DNA of 64,000 nt from Alloyangia pacifica (GCF_020524285.1 NZ_JAIVKX010000002.1:614670-678669); one strand, 5' to 3'; counted from the first letter of the stretch, positions 15,984-25,757 are shown. The notes: generated by a model not told the origin, from the letters alone. Numbers and translations are program-made.

Positions 15984-17519
15984 ATGAGTGACCGCGCCGA
16001 TCCCGTCGATCTGTCCGAGCCCGTCCCCGCCGCAGCGGCGGCACCGGGCGAGCATGACCCGGCGGTGGTGCGCCTCGCGCTGGTCGCGGTCTCGGCAACG
16101 CTGCTCTTCGCCTCGCTGGGGCAGACCATCGTGTCGACCGCCATGCCGATCATGGTCGCCGACCTGGGCGGCATGGAGCATATCACCTGGGTGATTACCG
16201 CCTACCTGATGGCCTCGACCATCGGCGCGCCGATCGCCGGCAAGCTCTCGGACCTCTACGGCCGCAAGGCGGTGCTGCAGAGCGCCATCGGCGTCTTTCT
16301 CGCCGGGGCCGTGCTCTGCGGCTTTGCCTGGACCATGGGCATGATCATTGCCGGGCGCCTGATCCAGGGTGCCGGGGCCGGGGCGCTCATCGTCACCTCG
16401 ATGGCCGTCGTCGGCGATCTGCTGCCCGCCCGCCAGCGCGGCCAGGCGCAGGGGCTGATGGGCGCGGCCTTCGGCGTGTCCACCGTGGTCGGGCCGCTGC
16501 TCGGCGGCTTCATCGTGCAGCACTGGTCGTGGCACTGGATCTTCTTCGTCAACTTCCCCGTCGGCGCGCTGGCTTTCGTGGTGCTGGGCATGGCCCTGCC
16601 CTCGCGCACCGACCGCAGCCGCAAGAGCGTGGACTACGCCGGCGCAGTGCTGCTGGCGACGCTCCTCGCCTCGGCGGTGCTGATCTCCAACATGGGCGGC
16701 TCGGTGCTGCCCTGGAGCCACCCCGGCGTGCTCGCCCTGGCGGCGCTCGGGCTGGCCGCGCTCTTCGGCTTCGTGCTGGTCGAGCGCCGGGCGCCCGAAC
16801 CGATCCTGCCGCTCTCGCTGTTCCGCAACAACGCCTTCCTGACGGTCAACTCCATGGGCTTCCTGATCGGCATGGCGATGTTCGGCACGATCACCTTCCT
16901 GCCGCTGTTCCTGCAGGTCGCCAAGGGCGTCTCTCCGACGCAGTCGGGCCTGTTCCTGGTGCCGATGATGGGCGGGCTGCTGGGCGGCTCCATCGGCGCC
17001 GGCCGGATTATGTCGAAGCGCGGCACCTACAAGGTGATGCCGATCCTCTCGACCGCGCTGCTCTGCGCGTCGATGCTGGCGCTGAGCCGGCTGTCCGGCG
17101 ACACGCCGCTGTGGCTGCTGGCGCTCAACATGGTGGGCGTGGGGCTCGGCCTCGGGCCGGTGTTCAGCGTCGGCGTGACGGCGATCCAAAACTCGGTGCC
17201 GCGCAGCATGATCGGCGTCGGCACCGCCAGCGCCAACATGTTCCGGCTGATCGGCGGCTCGGTCGGCACCGCGGGCTTCGGCGCGATCTTCGGGCTCGGC
17301 CTGGCACGCAACCTCGAGGGGCACCTGCCCGAGGGCATGGGCGGCGGCATCCGCTGCATGAGCGCCGAGATGGTGCACGCGCTGCCGCTCGAGCAACAGC
17401 AGGCGATCATCGAGGGGTTCAGCGCCGCGCTGCACCCGGTGTTCCTGATCGCGTCGCTCGGCGCGGCGCTGGCCTGCGGCATCGGCTTCCTGCTGCACGA
17501 ACGCCCGCTCGAGGGCTGA
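15984..17519 (+). CDS. DHA2-family MFS multidrug exporter
   Basis: 511 residues with about 14 predicted transmembrane segments, the count of the DHA2 (EmrB/QacA-like) drug:H+ antiporters. Family motifs seen: GKLSDLYGRKAVL in the loop after helix 2 (motif A), IAGRLIQGAGAGAL (motif B) and GPLLGGFI (motif C). The C-terminal part includes the long paired helices 13-14. It probably exports hydrophobic toxic compounds across the inner membrane; no membrane-fusion partner is adjacent. Divergent MarR-like gene and the palindrome between them suggest derepression by the exported substrate. Confidence 0.92.
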   Translation: MSDRADPVDLSEPVPAAAAAPGEHDPAVVRLALVAVSATLLFASLGQTIVSTAMPIMVADLGGMEHITWVITAYLMASTIGAPIAGKLSDLYGRKAVLQSAIGVFLAGAVLCGFAWTMGMIIAGRLIQGAGAGALIVTSMAVVGDLLPARQRGQAQGLMGAAFGVSTVVGPLLGGFIVQHWSWHWIFFVNFPVGALAFVVLGMALPSRTDRSRKSVDYAGAVLLATLLASAVLISNMGGSVLPWSHPGVLALAALGLAALFGFVLVERRAPEPILPLSLFRNNAFLTVNSMGFLIGMAMFGTITFLPLFLQVAKGVSPTQSGLFLVPMMGGLLGGSIGAGRIMSKRGTYKVMPILSTALLCASMLALSRLSGDTPLWLLALNMVGVGLGLGPVFSVGVTAIQNSVPRSMIGVGTASANMFRLIGGSVGTAGFGAIFGLGLARNLEGHLPEGMGGGIRCMSAEMVHALPLEQQQAIIEGFSAALHPVFLIASLGAALACGIGFLLHERPLEG

Positions 17520-17546
17520 AGCGCGCGGCGTCCCGAGGCGATGCGC

Positions 17547-18524
17547 TCAGGAGGCGATGCCCGCGGCCTGGCCTTCCGGCGCCTGACCTTCCTCTGACGG
17601 GCTGTCCTGTGCCGGTGCCTCCCCGGGCGCGGTGCTTTCGAGCCGCGAGCGCAGGTAGTCCACCGCCCGCACCGGCGGGTAGACCGGTGTGCCGGTGCCC
17701 GGCAGCGCGGCGATCAGGCTCTCTGGGTTGGGATCGAGGAAGAAGGCCACCGAATGCCGGGTGCGCGCCGGCGGCAGCACGCGGTGGGTGGTCGAGACGT
17801 AGATGTCGTTGGTCCAGCGCATCAGGCAATCGCCGATATTGACGATCAGCGCCCCCGGAAGCTGCGGCACGTCCATCCAGTGCCCGCCGCGCGGGCGCAC
17901 CTGCAGACCCGGCTCGCCGTCGGTCGCCAGCAGGGTCAACGCGCCGTAATCGGTGTGCGCCGACGCGCCCCGCTCGTCCGCCACCCCGGTGCCCGGCGGG
18001 TAGCGCAGCAGGCGCAGCGTCGCCATCGGCTCGGTGAAATGCCGGGCGAAGAAATCCGGCGGCACCCCGAGGTCCATCGCCACGGCCTCGTGCAGCTTCA
18101 CCCCCAGCGCCCACATCGCGGCATAATAGGCCAGCATCGAGTCGCGGAAGTCGGGCACGTCGGGCCAGAGGTTCGCCCCCCGGAACGGCTCGCCCGCCAC
18201 CACGCGCGGATCGTTGGCGACAAGCTCGAGCCCGATGTTGAACGCCTCTTTCCGGTCGGGGTGATCCGCCCCGTCCTGCTGCTCGGAGCCGAGCCGCGCC
18301 CAGCCCCGGTTGCGCGGGTTGCCCTCGATCGAGAGCGGCAGCTTGACCGCTTCGGGCTGGACGAAGAAGGCGGCGGAGGCGGCAAACACCCGCGCCAGCA
18401 GCTCCTCCGGCACCGGCGGATTGGCCAGCAGGAAGAAGCCATCCTCGCGGCAGGCCTGCCCGAGCGCAAAGGCGAACCCTTCGGGGTCGTCGCCGAGATC
18501 TTCGAAATCGAGCACGGGAATCAT
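17547..18524 (-). CDS. Isopenicillin-N-synthase-like 2-oxoglutarate/Fe(II) oxygenase
   Basis: 325 residues. Two domains of the IPNS/2OG-Fe(II) dioxygenase superfamily are present: the N-terminal DIOX_N region (EDGFFLLANPPVP) and the C-terminal jelly roll with iron ligands H190, D192 (HTDYGALTLL) and H247 (STTHRV), and the cosubstrate-binding R256-x-S258. An intact active site implies oxidation or hydroxylation of a small molecule, substrate unknown. The last 30 residues are a low-complexity E, P, A, Q and S tail beyond the usual end of the family. AAGGAG lies 7-8 bases before the ATG. Confidence 0.9.
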   Translation of the reverse strand: MIPVLDFEDLGDDPEGFAFALGQACREDGFFLLANPPVPEELLARVFAASAAFFVQPEAVKLPLSIEGNPRNRGWARLGSEQQDGADHPDRKEAFNIGLELVANDPRVVAGEPFRGANLWPDVPDFRDSMLAYYAAMWALGVKLHEAVAMDLGVPPDFFARHFTEPMATLRLLRYPPGTGVADERGASAHTDYGALTLLATDGEPGLQVRPRGGHWMDVPQLPGALIVNIGDCLMRWTNDIYVSTTHRVLPPARTRHSVAFFLDPNPESLIAALPGTGTPVYPPVRAVDYLRSRLESTAPGEAPAQDSPSEEGQAPEGQAAGIAS

Positions 18525-18950
18525 CGCCGCTCTCCTTCCGTGGACCGGGCCGCCCGGGCGGCCTCAGGGCACGGTTCGGACGGGTTCCGGCAATTCTCCA
18601 CCTTCCGAAGGGCTTCGCAAGCGGTTTGGTTTTCGGGAGTGCGCGGATTTGTGCCAATTCGTCGCTATCGGCCCCGCACAGGCGGCCACGGGGCTCTCCC
18701 CCGCAGGGCAGGACGCTCGGAGCGCCTCAGCGGCGACCGCGGCGGACCAATTGCGCCAGCACGCCGTTCGGCGCGGGCAGGAAGCAGCAGGAGAGCACGA
18801 AACGGAACGGATCGATGACCATCATGGCAGATGTCCCCGGGTTGCAGCACACCGGGGCCTGGGCGGCTCCGGCCCCCGCAGGATGGCCCGCGCGGGTCAC
18901 GGATTCGTGACGCCGCCGTGACATTGCGATGACGCTGCAAGCCGCTGGAA
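18525..18950. other. Intergenic region between oxygenase and glycerate kinase genes
   Basis: No convincing gene. It holds the oxygenase promoter region at its left end. A 32-codon minus-strand frame (18727-18825, beginning MMVIDPFRFVLSCC) is open but has only a weak ribosome site (GGGGA) and no recognisable family. At the right end are the paired palindromes described separately. Confidence 0.5.
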
Positions 18951-18994
18951 CAAAAGCCTTCGAAGGCTTTTGCAAGGTCCTTCGAAGGACCTTG
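18951..18994. terminator. Two abutting 22-bp perfect palindromes after glycerate kinase
   Basis: 18951-18972 and 18973-18994 are each a perfect 22-bp palindrome with the common core CCTTCGAAGG and different outer arms. They begin immediately after the stop codon of the minus-strand glycerate kinase gene. Read on that strand the second hairpin ends in GGCTTTTGTT, so it can act as a terminator; the first may add mRNA 3'-end stability. Confidence 0.7.
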
Positions 18995-20263
18995 TCAGCG
19001 CCCCTTGATGAGCACCGCGCGGAAGTCGTTGACGTTGGTCCCGGTCGGCCCCGGCGCAAACAGATCGCCGATCAGATCGAAGGCGCCCCAGGCGTCGTTG
19101 CGCGAGAGCGCCGCCATGGCATCGCCCCCCGCCGCCCGCAGCCGCCCGGCGCTGGTGCCGTCGGCAAAGGCCCCGGCGTTGCCCTCGGTGCCGTCGATGC
19201 CGTCGGTGTCGGCGGCCAGCGCATGGATGCCCTCCGCACCGTCGATGGCATGGGCGAAGGCGAGCAGGAACTCGGTGTTGCGCCCGCCGCGCCCGCCCTT
19301 GCCGCGCAGGGTCACCGTGGTCTCGCCGCCCGAGAGCATCACTACGGGCGCGGTGAACGGCCGGTTCCGCGTCCCCACCTCGCGCGCCATGGCGGCATGC
19401 ACCCGGCCGACGTCACGGGCCTCGCCCTCCATCGCGTCCGACAGGATCACCGCCGGCACACCCGCCGCCTCGGCCTTCGACGCCGCCGCTTCGAGCGACA
19501 GCCGCGCCGAGGCCACCACATGCACCTCGTTGCGCGCGAAGACGGGATCATCCGGCTGCGGCGCGGCGGAGGCATCGCTGCGGATATGCGCGAGGACAGG
19601 CTCGGGCAGCGCGATGTTCCAGGCCTCGATCATCGCCAGCGCGGCTTTCGCGTCCACCGAGTCGGGCACCGTCGGGCCGGAGGCCACCTGCGCCGGGTCG
19701 TCCCCCGGCACGTCCGAGACAATGAGGCTCACCACCTTCGCCGGGGCGCAGGCCGCCGCCAGCCGCCCGCCCTTGATCCGGCTGGCGTGCTTGCGGATGG
19801 CGTTCATCACCCCGATCGGCGCGCCCGAGGCCAAGAGCGCCTCGTTCAGCGCCTGCTCGTCCTCCAGCGTCAGCCCCTCGGGCGGTGCGGGCAGCAGCGC
19901 AGAACCGCCGCCGCAGACCAGCGCGACCACGAGGTCCTTCTCGGTCAGCCCCGAGACCGCCTCGAAGAGCGCCGCGCTCGCCTCGAGCCCCGCAGCGTCG
20001 GGCACCGGGTGGGCGGCCTCCATCACCCTGAGCTGCGCGCAGGGCGCGGCATAGCCGTAGCGAGTGACCACAACGCCCTCGAGCGGGCCATCCCAGAGCG
20101 TCTCGAAGGCGCGGGCGAGCTGCGCCGCCCCCTTGCCGAGGCCGATCACCACGGTGCGCCCCTCGGGCTTTTCCGGCAGCGCCGCGCGCAGCGCCAGCTC
20201 GGGATCGGCGGCGGCCACGGCGGCCTCGAAGAGCCCGGTCAGGAAGGTCTTTTCGTCGCTCAT
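18995..20263 (-). CDS. Glycerate 2-kinase (DUF4147/MOFRL type)
   Basis: 422 residues. Cytoplasmic kinase that phosphorylates D-glycerate to 2-phosphoglycerate, feeding glyoxylate, serine or tartrate catabolism into glycolysis. The N-terminal DUF4147 domain shows [13 protein letters not shown] (about 39-51), [11 protein letters not shown] and the [13 protein letters not shown] segment; the C-terminal MOFRL domain has [20 protein letters not shown] and [17 protein letters not shown]. The start overlaps the end of the CoA-ligase-like gene by 4 bp (ATGA). Class-II (TtuD/GckA) assignment is firm; no glyoxylate carboligase or tartronate reductase gene is adjacent to show the pathway. Confidence 0.93.
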   Translation of the reverse strand: MSDEKTFLTGLFEAAVAAADPELALRAALPEKPEGRTVVIGLGKGAAQLARAFETLWDGPLEGVVVTRYGYAAPCAQLRVMEAAHPVPDAAGLEASAALFEAVSGLTEKDLVVALVCGGGSALLPAPPEGLTLEDEQALNEALLASGAPIGVMNAIRKHASRIKGGRLAAACAPAKVVSLIVSDVPGDDPAQVASGPTVPDSVDAKAALAMIEAWNIALPEPVLAHIRSDASAAPQPDDPVFARNEVHVVASARLSLEAAASKAEAAGVPAVILSDAMEGEARDVGRVHAAMAREVGTRNRPFTAPVVMLSGGETTVTLRGKGGRGGRNTEFLLAFAHAIDGAEGIHALAADTDGIDGTEGNAGAFADGTSAGRLRAAGGDAMAALSRNDAWGAFDLIGDLFAPGPTGTNVNDFRAVLIKGR

Positions 20264-21966
20264 TCGGGGCTCCTCCTGCGTGTCTGCGCGGCATCGGTCC
20301 AGGCCCGCAGCTCAATGCTCCGGGCGCATGCCGCCCCGTTGTCGCCCAAGTCGAGCGCGATCTCCAGCCCCGCGACCGCCCCGCCCGCGGCGGCGACATG
20401 ATCCTGCACCGCGCGCAGCACCCCGGCCAGCGCTCCCGCCTGCTCCGCACCGAGGCCGAGATGCATGGCCAACTCGCGGCAGGCGCGCGGCGACAGCGGC
20501 AGGAGCCCCGAGCCGAGGCCACCCGCGGCGGACGACAGCTCCACGAGATATCCAAAGGCCGGATCGGCGGACAGGCGGAGTTGCAGAGGCGCCTGCGATC
20601 CCTCGCCGCCCACCGCGAGCCCGAGCAAGGCCGCCGCCGCCGCGCCTCGCGTCAGGGCCATGTCGCCCTGCCCCGGCCGCGGCATCAGCAGCGGCCCGCC
20701 GCCGGGCACCAGCGCACCGATGTCCATGGCGGCGCGCAGCGCCTCGAGCGCCGGTTTCAGCCCGGCGAGCGGAATCACTCCGGCCTCCAGCAGTGCCAGC
20801 GAGCGCGCCTCGGTCATCTCGGCGCGGTTCGGCGCGAGCAGCGCCAGCGGCATGCCGACCCGTTCCCGCGCCCGCGCCGCGGCCTCGGCGGCGCGCGCCC
20901 AGCCGGCTTCCCCGGCATTGCGGATCACCGCCAGCGTCAGCACCGCCTCGCCGATCATCATCTCGGCGAAAATGCGCGCCAGCCAGCCCGCGCTGGCCTC
21001 GGCCAGCCCCGAGACGTCGAGCGGGTTGTCCGGCGAGCGCGCCGAGGGCAGCTCGCGCGCCAAGGCCTCCTGCTGCAGCTTCCCAAGCGGCGCGAGCCGC
21101 AGGCCCTGCGCGGTCGCAAGCGTTTCGGCGCGCTCCGCAAGCCCCGGCCCGCTAACGATGGCCGCCAGGGCGTTGGCGGGGAGCGGGCCGACGAGGTGCA
21201 GGATCCACAGCGCCTCGATCAGCGCCGCGGAGCGCGTCACGTAAGATATCCCTGCCCGGCGCAGCAGGGCGGCAGACCCGGCGCCGAGTTGTCCGCTCAG
21301 GAAGACCACCGGCTTGCCGTGCTTCTGCGCGACGCGGCCCAGGTCCAGGATGTCGGCGGGTGCGGCCAAAGTGTCGGCCTGCACCGCCAGCGCCGTCACC
21401 CGCTCGTCCGACAGCAGCTCGGCAGACAGCGGCAGCAGTCCGGTGGCCGCCGTCGCGTCCCGGCCCAGAGGCACGGCATAGGACAGCGGCACCCCCCGGC
21501 GCAGGTCCAACAGCCGCCCGAGCCGTTCGGGGTCCGTCAGCAGCAACGCCGGGCCGCGCCGAGCGGGGGCCACCGCCGCGCCCCCCGGCCAGAACGGCAG
21601 CCGCGCCACCGGGGACAAGAGCCCGCCGGCGAAGACCGGCAGGGGAGCGTCCATCGCGGCAAGCGCATCGGCGTCCAGATAGGGGCAGACCGCCCCACCT
21701 GCGCCGCGCTCGGCCAGCGCGCTCAGCGCCGCCTGCAGCGGCTCCCCGCGCAGCGCGACATGGGCGAGGTCCGGAGCGCCCGGCAATTCGGCGATGCTGC
21801 AGACCGAGGCGACCCCGGCCACCGCAGCGCCGCCCTCGGCCACTGGCCAGATCTGCCAGGCGTAGCCCAGGGCGCGCAGGGCCTCGATCGTTGCCGAGAT
21901 CTCGACGACGGGACCGATCAACGCGATGGAGCGCGGGGCGAGGCTGCGCGAAAGCGCCTGGGACAT
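20260..21966 (-). CDS. Divergent NDP-forming acyl-CoA synthetase-like protein
   Basis: 568 residues. The order of domains is that of ADP-forming acyl-CoA synthetases: CoA-binding Rossmann domain ([11 protein letters not shown] from residue 9), two succinyl-CoA-ligase flavodoxin-like domains ([25 protein letters not shown]), then a short ATP-grasp-like C-terminus ([13 protein letters not shown]). The SHTG loop with the phosphorylated histidine, which normally follows the KPVV..KxG strand, is absent: the strand runs almost straight into [10 protein letters not shown]. The C-terminal domain is also shorter than a full ATP-grasp. It is therefore unlikely to catalyse normal acyl-CoA formation. It is upstream of, and translationally coupled to, glycerate kinase. 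The start at 21966 ([13 protein letters not shown]) matches the family better than the ATG at 22026. Confidence 0.72.
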   Translation of the reverse strand: MSQALSRSLAPRSIALIGPVVEISATIEALRALGYAWQIWPVAEGGAAVAGVASVCSIAELPGAPDLAHVALRGEPLQAALSALAERGAGGAVCPYLDADALAAMDAPLPVFAGGLLSPVARLPFWPGGAAVAPARRGPALLLTDPERLGRLLDLRRGVPLSYAVPLGRDATAATGLLPLSAELLSDERVTALAVQADTLAAPADILDLGRVAQKHGKPVVFLSGQLGAGSAALLRRAGISYVTRSAALIEALWILHLVGPLPANALAAIVSGPGLAERAETLATAQGLRLAPLGKLQQEALARELPSARSPDNPLDVSGLAEASAGWLARIFAEMMIGEAVLTLAVIRNAGEAGWARAAEAAARARERVGMPLALLAPNRAEMTEARSLALLEAGVIPLAGLKPALEALRAAMDIGALVPGGGPLLMPRPGQGDMALTRGAAAAALLGLAVGGEGSQAPLQLRLSADPAFGYLVELSSAAGGLGSGLLPLSPRACRELAMHLGLGAEQAGALAGVLRAVQDHVAAAGGAVAGLEIALDLGDNGAACARSIELRAWTDAAQTRRRSPE

Positions 21967-22086
21967 GGGACAAACACCGAATTCTGCAGCGAAAGCAGAC
22001 CGCAAGCGCCCGCAAATTACTAGCAAAAATCGGCTTTTACCCCTGCAAGCCCGGCGTTTGCCGCAAGAAAAGCCGCTGCGGTCGCG

Positions 22087-22560
22087 TCAGCCGCCGCTCA
22101 TGCGCGACAGATCGTAGCCGTACCACGAGAGGATCTCCCGCGCCGCGGTGCGCCGTTCGCCGGGGGTGCCATTCCGGTCCATGATCCAGACCCGGCCGCC
22201 GCCCGGCTCGCCGATGGCTGCGGTGCGGTCGTCGGCGTCGATCCAATGCACCCAGAGCAGCTCGTCTCCGACCCGCAGCCGTCCCTGCGCCTCTTCCCGC
22301 AGCGGCAGCGCCACCCCGTTCACGCGCAAGTCCGAAGGCCCGATCTCGATGCGTGCACCGGGCGGCATGCCCGCGCCTTCGGTCACCGTCCAATTGCCCT
22401 GCAGCCGCGCCAGATGCGCATCGGCCTGGGAGCCGACCGGGGCGGTCGGGTTGCGCAGCGGGATATCCACCGGCGCGGGCGGCGCCTTGGCGGCACAGGC
22501 GGCCAGAAGCAGCGGCGCGAGCCGCGCGGCAAAGGACACACGAAACGACCACAGGGGCAT
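22087..22560 (-). CDS. Lipocalin-like lipoprotein
   Basis: 157 residues with a lipoprotein signal: LLLAAC puts the lipidated cysteine at C22 (lipobox L19-A20-A21-C22). The mature part starts LQGNWTVTEG, the conserved G-x-W of lipocalins, and ends with VWIMDRNG...REILSWYGYDLS, resembling the C-terminus of bacterial Blc-type lipocalins. Such proteins sit on the outer membrane and bind small hydrophobic ligands. GGGAGAG lies 7 bases before the ATG at 22560. The protein is somewhat shorter than Blc (about 177 residues) and the middle strands are divergent, so assignment is moderate. Confidence 0.7.
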   Translation of the reverse strand: MPLWSFRVSFAARLAPLLLAACAAKAPPAPVDIPLRNPTAPVGSQADAHLARLQGNWTVTEGAGMPPGARIEIGPSDLRVNGVALPLREEAQGRLRVGDELLWVHWIDADDRTAAIGEPGGGRVWIMDRNGTPGERRTAAREILSWYGYDLSRMSGG

Positions 22561-22643
22561 AGAAAGACTCTCCCGAAACCTGCGGCAGAGCCTGTCGGAC
22601 CCCTGCGCCCGGCGCAAGCGGGACACGCCGGGACCGGCGGAGA

Positions 22644-23360
22644 TCAGCCCCGGAAACCCGTCGCGACGACGAATTTTTCCGACGAATCCGAGCGGCTTGC
22701 CGGCGGCTTCACGTTCGCCACCTTGTCGAAGCGCTGCTTGAGGATCTGCTGCAGCGAGCCCTCGGCGCCGCCCGCGAGGACCTTGGCGACGAAGGTGCCG
22801 CCCTCCTCGAGCACGTCGAAGGCGAGATAGGCCGCCGCCTCGCAGAGCGCGATGATCCGCAGGTGGTCGGTCTGCTTGTGCCCCGAGGAGGCCGCCGCCA
22901 TGTCGGACATGACCACGTCAGCCTTGCCGCCGAGCCATTCCTTGACCTTGTCGTCGGCGCCGTCCTCCATGAAGTCGAGCTGGTGGATCTCGGCGCCGGC
23001 GATCGGCGTCACCTCCTGCAGGTCGACCCCGAGCACGGTGCCGATCGCCTTCCCCTTCTTCTCGCCGAGTGCATTGACCCGCGGCACCGCCACCTGGCAC
23101 CAGCCGCCGGGGGCGCAGCCGAGGTCGACCACCCGCGCGCCGGGCACGAGGAACCGGTACTTCTCGTCCAGCTCGAGGATCTTGAAGGCGGCGCGGCCGC
23201 GGTAGCCCTCGGCCTGCGCGCGCTTCACGTAGGGATCGTTGAGCTGCCGCTGCAGCCAGCGGGTCGAGCTGAGCTTGCGCCCGCGCGCCGACTTCACCTT
23301 GACCTTGAGGTCGCGCTGGCCACGTCCCGATGTGTTCTTGCCGTCAGGTTTCTTCGCCAT
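22644..23360 (-). CDS. rlmE: 23S rRNA (uridine2552-2'-O)-methyltransferase RlmE
   Basis: 238 residues, FtsJ/RrmJ family. It methylates U2552 of 23S rRNA late in 50S assembly. Motifs: RSRAAFK-type lysine in [12 protein letters not shown]-binding [32 protein letters not shown] and [13 protein letters not shown], which together give the K-D-K-E catalytic set. A 30-residue basic N-terminal extension ([26 protein letters not shown], shown in part) is typical of alphaproteobacterial copies. It lies 92 bp downstream of ppx on the same strand, with a dispersed repeat in the gap. Confidence 0.95.
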   Translation of the reverse strand: MAKKPDGKNTSGRGQRDLKVKVKSARGRKLSSTRWLQRQLNDPYVKRAQAEGYRGRAAFKILELDEKYRFLVPGARVVDLGCAPGGWCQVAVPRVNALGEKKGKAIGTVLGVDLQEVTPIAGAEIHQLDFMEDGADDKVKEWLGGKADVVMSDMAAASSGHKQTDHLRIIALCEAAAYLAFDVLEEGGTFVAKVLAGGAEGSLQQILKQRFDKVANVKPPASRSDSSEKFVVATGFRG

Positions 23361-23381
23361 CGTCCCGCTCTTCGTCTAGAT

Positions 23382-23430
23382 GCAAATATCCCGGGGGAGT
23401 CCGCCAGCGGCGGACGGGGGCAGCGCCCCC
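23382..23430. repeat. Dispersed intergenic repeat, copy 1
   Basis: CAAATATCCCGGGGG, then a variable small hairpin (CCGCC-AGC-GGCGG), then the palindrome GGGGGCAGCGCCCCC. The same arrangement occurs at 40833-40881 and, on the other strand, 63608-63650. This copy lies between ppx and rlmE, inside a probable transcript. Confidence 0.7.
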
Positions 23431-23452
23431 GCTTCCTTGGGTTTCGCCGCCC

Positions 23453-24565
23453 CTATAACGGCCCGTCTTCGAGAACGCCATCCACCGACATCTGCGCGTA
23501 GAGCAGCCCCTCGCGCAGGCCGCGGTCGGCCACCGACAGCCGGTCGGTCGGCCAGACCCGCAGCAGCGCCTGCAGGATCGCCGCGCCGGACATGATCAGC
23601 GCCTGCCTGTCCTGGCCGATGCGCGGATCGCGGCGGCGCCCGGCCGGGCCCATTTCCAGGTACTTGCCGATCACCGCCTCGATCTGGTCCGAGGACATGC
23701 GCAGCCCGTCGACCTTCGTGCGGTCGTAGCGCCGCAGCCCCAGGTGCGAGGCCGCCACGGTGGTCACCGTGCCCGAGGTGCCGATGATCTGGAAGCCCTC
23801 GCGGCTCTGCGCGTCCTTGTAGGGCGCGAATTCCGACAGGTTCTCCTCGAAGAACCAGCTCATCAGCGCGTAGCGCGCGGCATCGTCCTGCACGTCGTTG
23901 AACTGGTCGCGCAGCGTTGCCACGCCCAGAGGCACCGAGATCCAGTCGACCACCTTGGCCGCCGGAAACGGGCTCTCGGGCGGGTGGAAGCCCGAATGCA
24001 GCCGCATGATCGCCCGCGGCCGGTCGCGGTGCGGCACCGACGAGAGGTCGATCCACACCAGCTCGGTCGAGCCGCCGCCGATATCTACCACCAGCAGTTG
24101 CTCGGTGCGCGTCGAAACCAGCGGCGCACAGGAGATCACCGCCAGGCGGGCCTCCTCCTCGGGCTGGATGATCTCCATCTCGAGGCCGGTCTCGCGCTTG
24201 ATCTGGCGGATGAAGTCGCGGGAATTCTTCGCCCTGCGGCAGGCCTCGGTCGCCACCAGCCGCATCCGGGTCACCTCGTGGCGGCGGATCTTCTGCTGAC
24301 AGACGCGCAGCGCGGCGACGGTACGTGCCATCGAGGCACGCGAAAGCCGCCCGCTTCGCTCGAGCCCGTGGCCGAGCTGGACGGACTTGGAAAACGAGTC
24401 GACCACATGGAACTGGCTGCCCTTGGGCTGGGCAATCAGCATGCGACAACTGTTGGTCCCCAGATCCAGCGCCGCGTAGAGCGCATTTGGATCGGGTTTG
24501 TTCGGCGCGGGGCTCTCGACCGGTTTCGGGAAAGCGCCCGCACCTCTGGGACGCCTTGGCGCCAT
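23453..24565 (-). CDS. Ppx/GppA-family phosphatase
   Basis: 370 residues of the ASKHA superfamily: phosphate-1 motif LYAALDLGTNSCRMLI (about 28-43), ATEACRRAKN, and phosphate-2 motif VVDIGGGSTELVW. Such enzymes hydrolyse polyphosphate (Ppx) or pppGpp (GppA). It has only the two-domain catalytic core, without the C-terminal HD domain of E. coli enzymes, as in many alphaproteobacteria. The first 25 residues (PRRPRGAGAFPK and on) are a basic, proline-rich extension. It is upstream of rlmE in the same direction, a pairing common in Rhodobacteraceae. Which of the two substrates is used cannot be told from sequence. Confidence 0.88.
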   Translation of the reverse strand: MAPRRPRGAGAFPKPVESPAPNKPDPNALYAALDLGTNSCRMLIAQPKGSQFHVVDSFSKSVQLGHGLERSGRLSRASMARTVAALRVCQQKIRRHEVTRMRLVATEACRRAKNSRDFIRQIKRETGLEMEIIQPEEEARLAVISCAPLVSTRTEQLLVVDIGGGSTELVWIDLSSVPHRDRPRAIMRLHSGFHPPESPFPAAKVVDWISVPLGVATLRDQFNDVQDDAARYALMSWFFEENLSEFAPYKDAQSREGFQIIGTSGTVTTVAASHLGLRRYDRTKVDGLRMSSDQIEAVIGKYLEMGPAGRRRDPRIGQDRQALIMSGAAILQALLRVWPTDRLSVADRGLREGLLYAQMSVDGVLEDGPL

Positions 24566-24749
24566 GTTCTGCGCCTTTCCGTATATCTAGTTGCGCTCAC
24601 GATACGCGGCGCATCATCCGGAGGCAAGGACTCTCCCGCCCGTGGCGGGCGCTTCGCTTGATAATTTGAGCGACCCGTGAGTAGGGTCGGAGCGGCGCCC
24701 GGACTGCCCGCGCCTGCCCGTCTTTTTGCCCCTGCCGAGTTCCCGCGTG

Positions 24750-25640
24750 ATGTGTGATCTGCCCCCCGGCATCTACCTGCACCTCGGCCTGCATCGCACC
24801 GGCACCGGGGCGTTCCAGCAGTTCCTCGCGGCGAATCTGCCGCGCCTCGGGGACTGCGGCCTGCACGCCGCCTTTTCCAACCGCGACGGCGCCGGCGGCG
24901 AGACCCTGCGCCTGCGCCTGCCGCCGCCGCGGCACTTCGGCACCGAAGAGATGCGGCGCCATGGCCGCCAGCTGGCGCGCAGGCTGCGCCGTGCGGGACT
25001 GAACCGCCACCCCGCCGTGCTGATCTCCGAAGAGAACCTGATCGGCGGGCTCAACGCGGTGATCTCGAAGCGTCCCTATCCCGCCGCCGGGCCGCGGCTC
25101 GCCTTCCTGCGCGCGCATCTCGACGCGCCGGTGCGGCGGGTGGTGCTGGTGCTGCGCAGCTACGAGGCGCAGGCGATCTCGGTCTACCGCAAGCGGCTGG
25201 AGTTCCGCGCGTTGCAGCCCTTCGAGGACTATGCCCGCGACATCTGGCCCGCGCCTCGCGGCTGGCCCGAGCTGGTCGCCGACATCCGCGCGGCGCTGGA
25301 GCCCGAGGAAATCCTCCTGCTGCGCCACGAGGACCGCCCCAGCCGAACCGCCCTGCTGCGCGCGCTCTGTCCCGAGATGCCCGAGACCGGATGGCGCGAG
25401 CCGGACGCGCCGGTCAACTTCAGCGCCGGGGATGCCGCCTGCTTCGCCCTGCTCGCGGCGCATCGCGACGGGCAGAAGCTGAGCCGCGACGAAGTTGCGG
25501 CGATCATCCGTCACCACGCGCGGGCCATTCCGCCGCGCCCGCTCATTGACCTGCCCGAGGAAACGCTCGAAGCGCAGCGCGCCCGCTACCGTGCCGACCT
25601 GGAGCGGCTGCGCGCCATGCAGGGCGTCACCCTGCGCTGA
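24750..25640 (+). CDS. Sulfotransferase-like P-loop protein
   Basis: 296 residues. The N-terminal YLHLGLHRTGTGAFQQFL (9-26) resembles the PAPS 5'-phosphosulfate loop of sulfotransferases and related nucleotide-binding glycan-modifying proteins. VVLVLRSYEAQAIS with R136 and S137 corresponds to the 3'-phosphate-binding R..S pair, and EEILLLRHED is a typical later strand. The acceptor is unknown, perhaps a cell-surface carbohydrate. Neighbouring genes give no polysaccharide cluster. ATG at 24750 is preferred; GTG one codon upstream and a TTG at 24726 are alternatives. Confidence 0.62.
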   Translation: MCDLPPGIYLHLGLHRTGTGAFQQFLAANLPRLGDCGLHAAFSNRDGAGGETLRLRLPPPRHFGTEEMRRHGRQLARRLRRAGLNRHPAVLISEENLIGGLNAVISKRPYPAAGPRLAFLRAHLDAPVRRVVLVLRSYEAQAISVYRKRLEFRALQPFEDYARDIWPAPRGWPELVADIRAALEPEEILLLRHEDRPSRTALLRALCPEMPETGWREPDAPVNFSAGDAACFALLAAHRDGQKLSRDEVAAIIRHHARAIPPRPLIDLPEETLEAQRARYRADLERLRAMQGVTLR

Positions 25641-25757
25641 GCCCGCCCCTGCCTCGTGCCGGCGTCGCTCACGGGCGCCATGCCGTCGAAAACCGACCCC
25701 GCCGGACGCCGCGTGGCGACTAGACTGTAAGAAACAGGCCTTGCGGACCCCGGCAGC

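Noticed and set aside
15873..17498. 541-codon minus-strand frame opposite the MFS exporter
   Set aside because: Repetitive Q, R, H, D and A composition, antisense to a clear membrane transporter.
18727..18825. 32-codon minus-strand frame (MMVIDPFRFVLSCC...)
   Set aside because: Weak ribosome site, no family and no coupling to a neighbour; not enough to call a gene.
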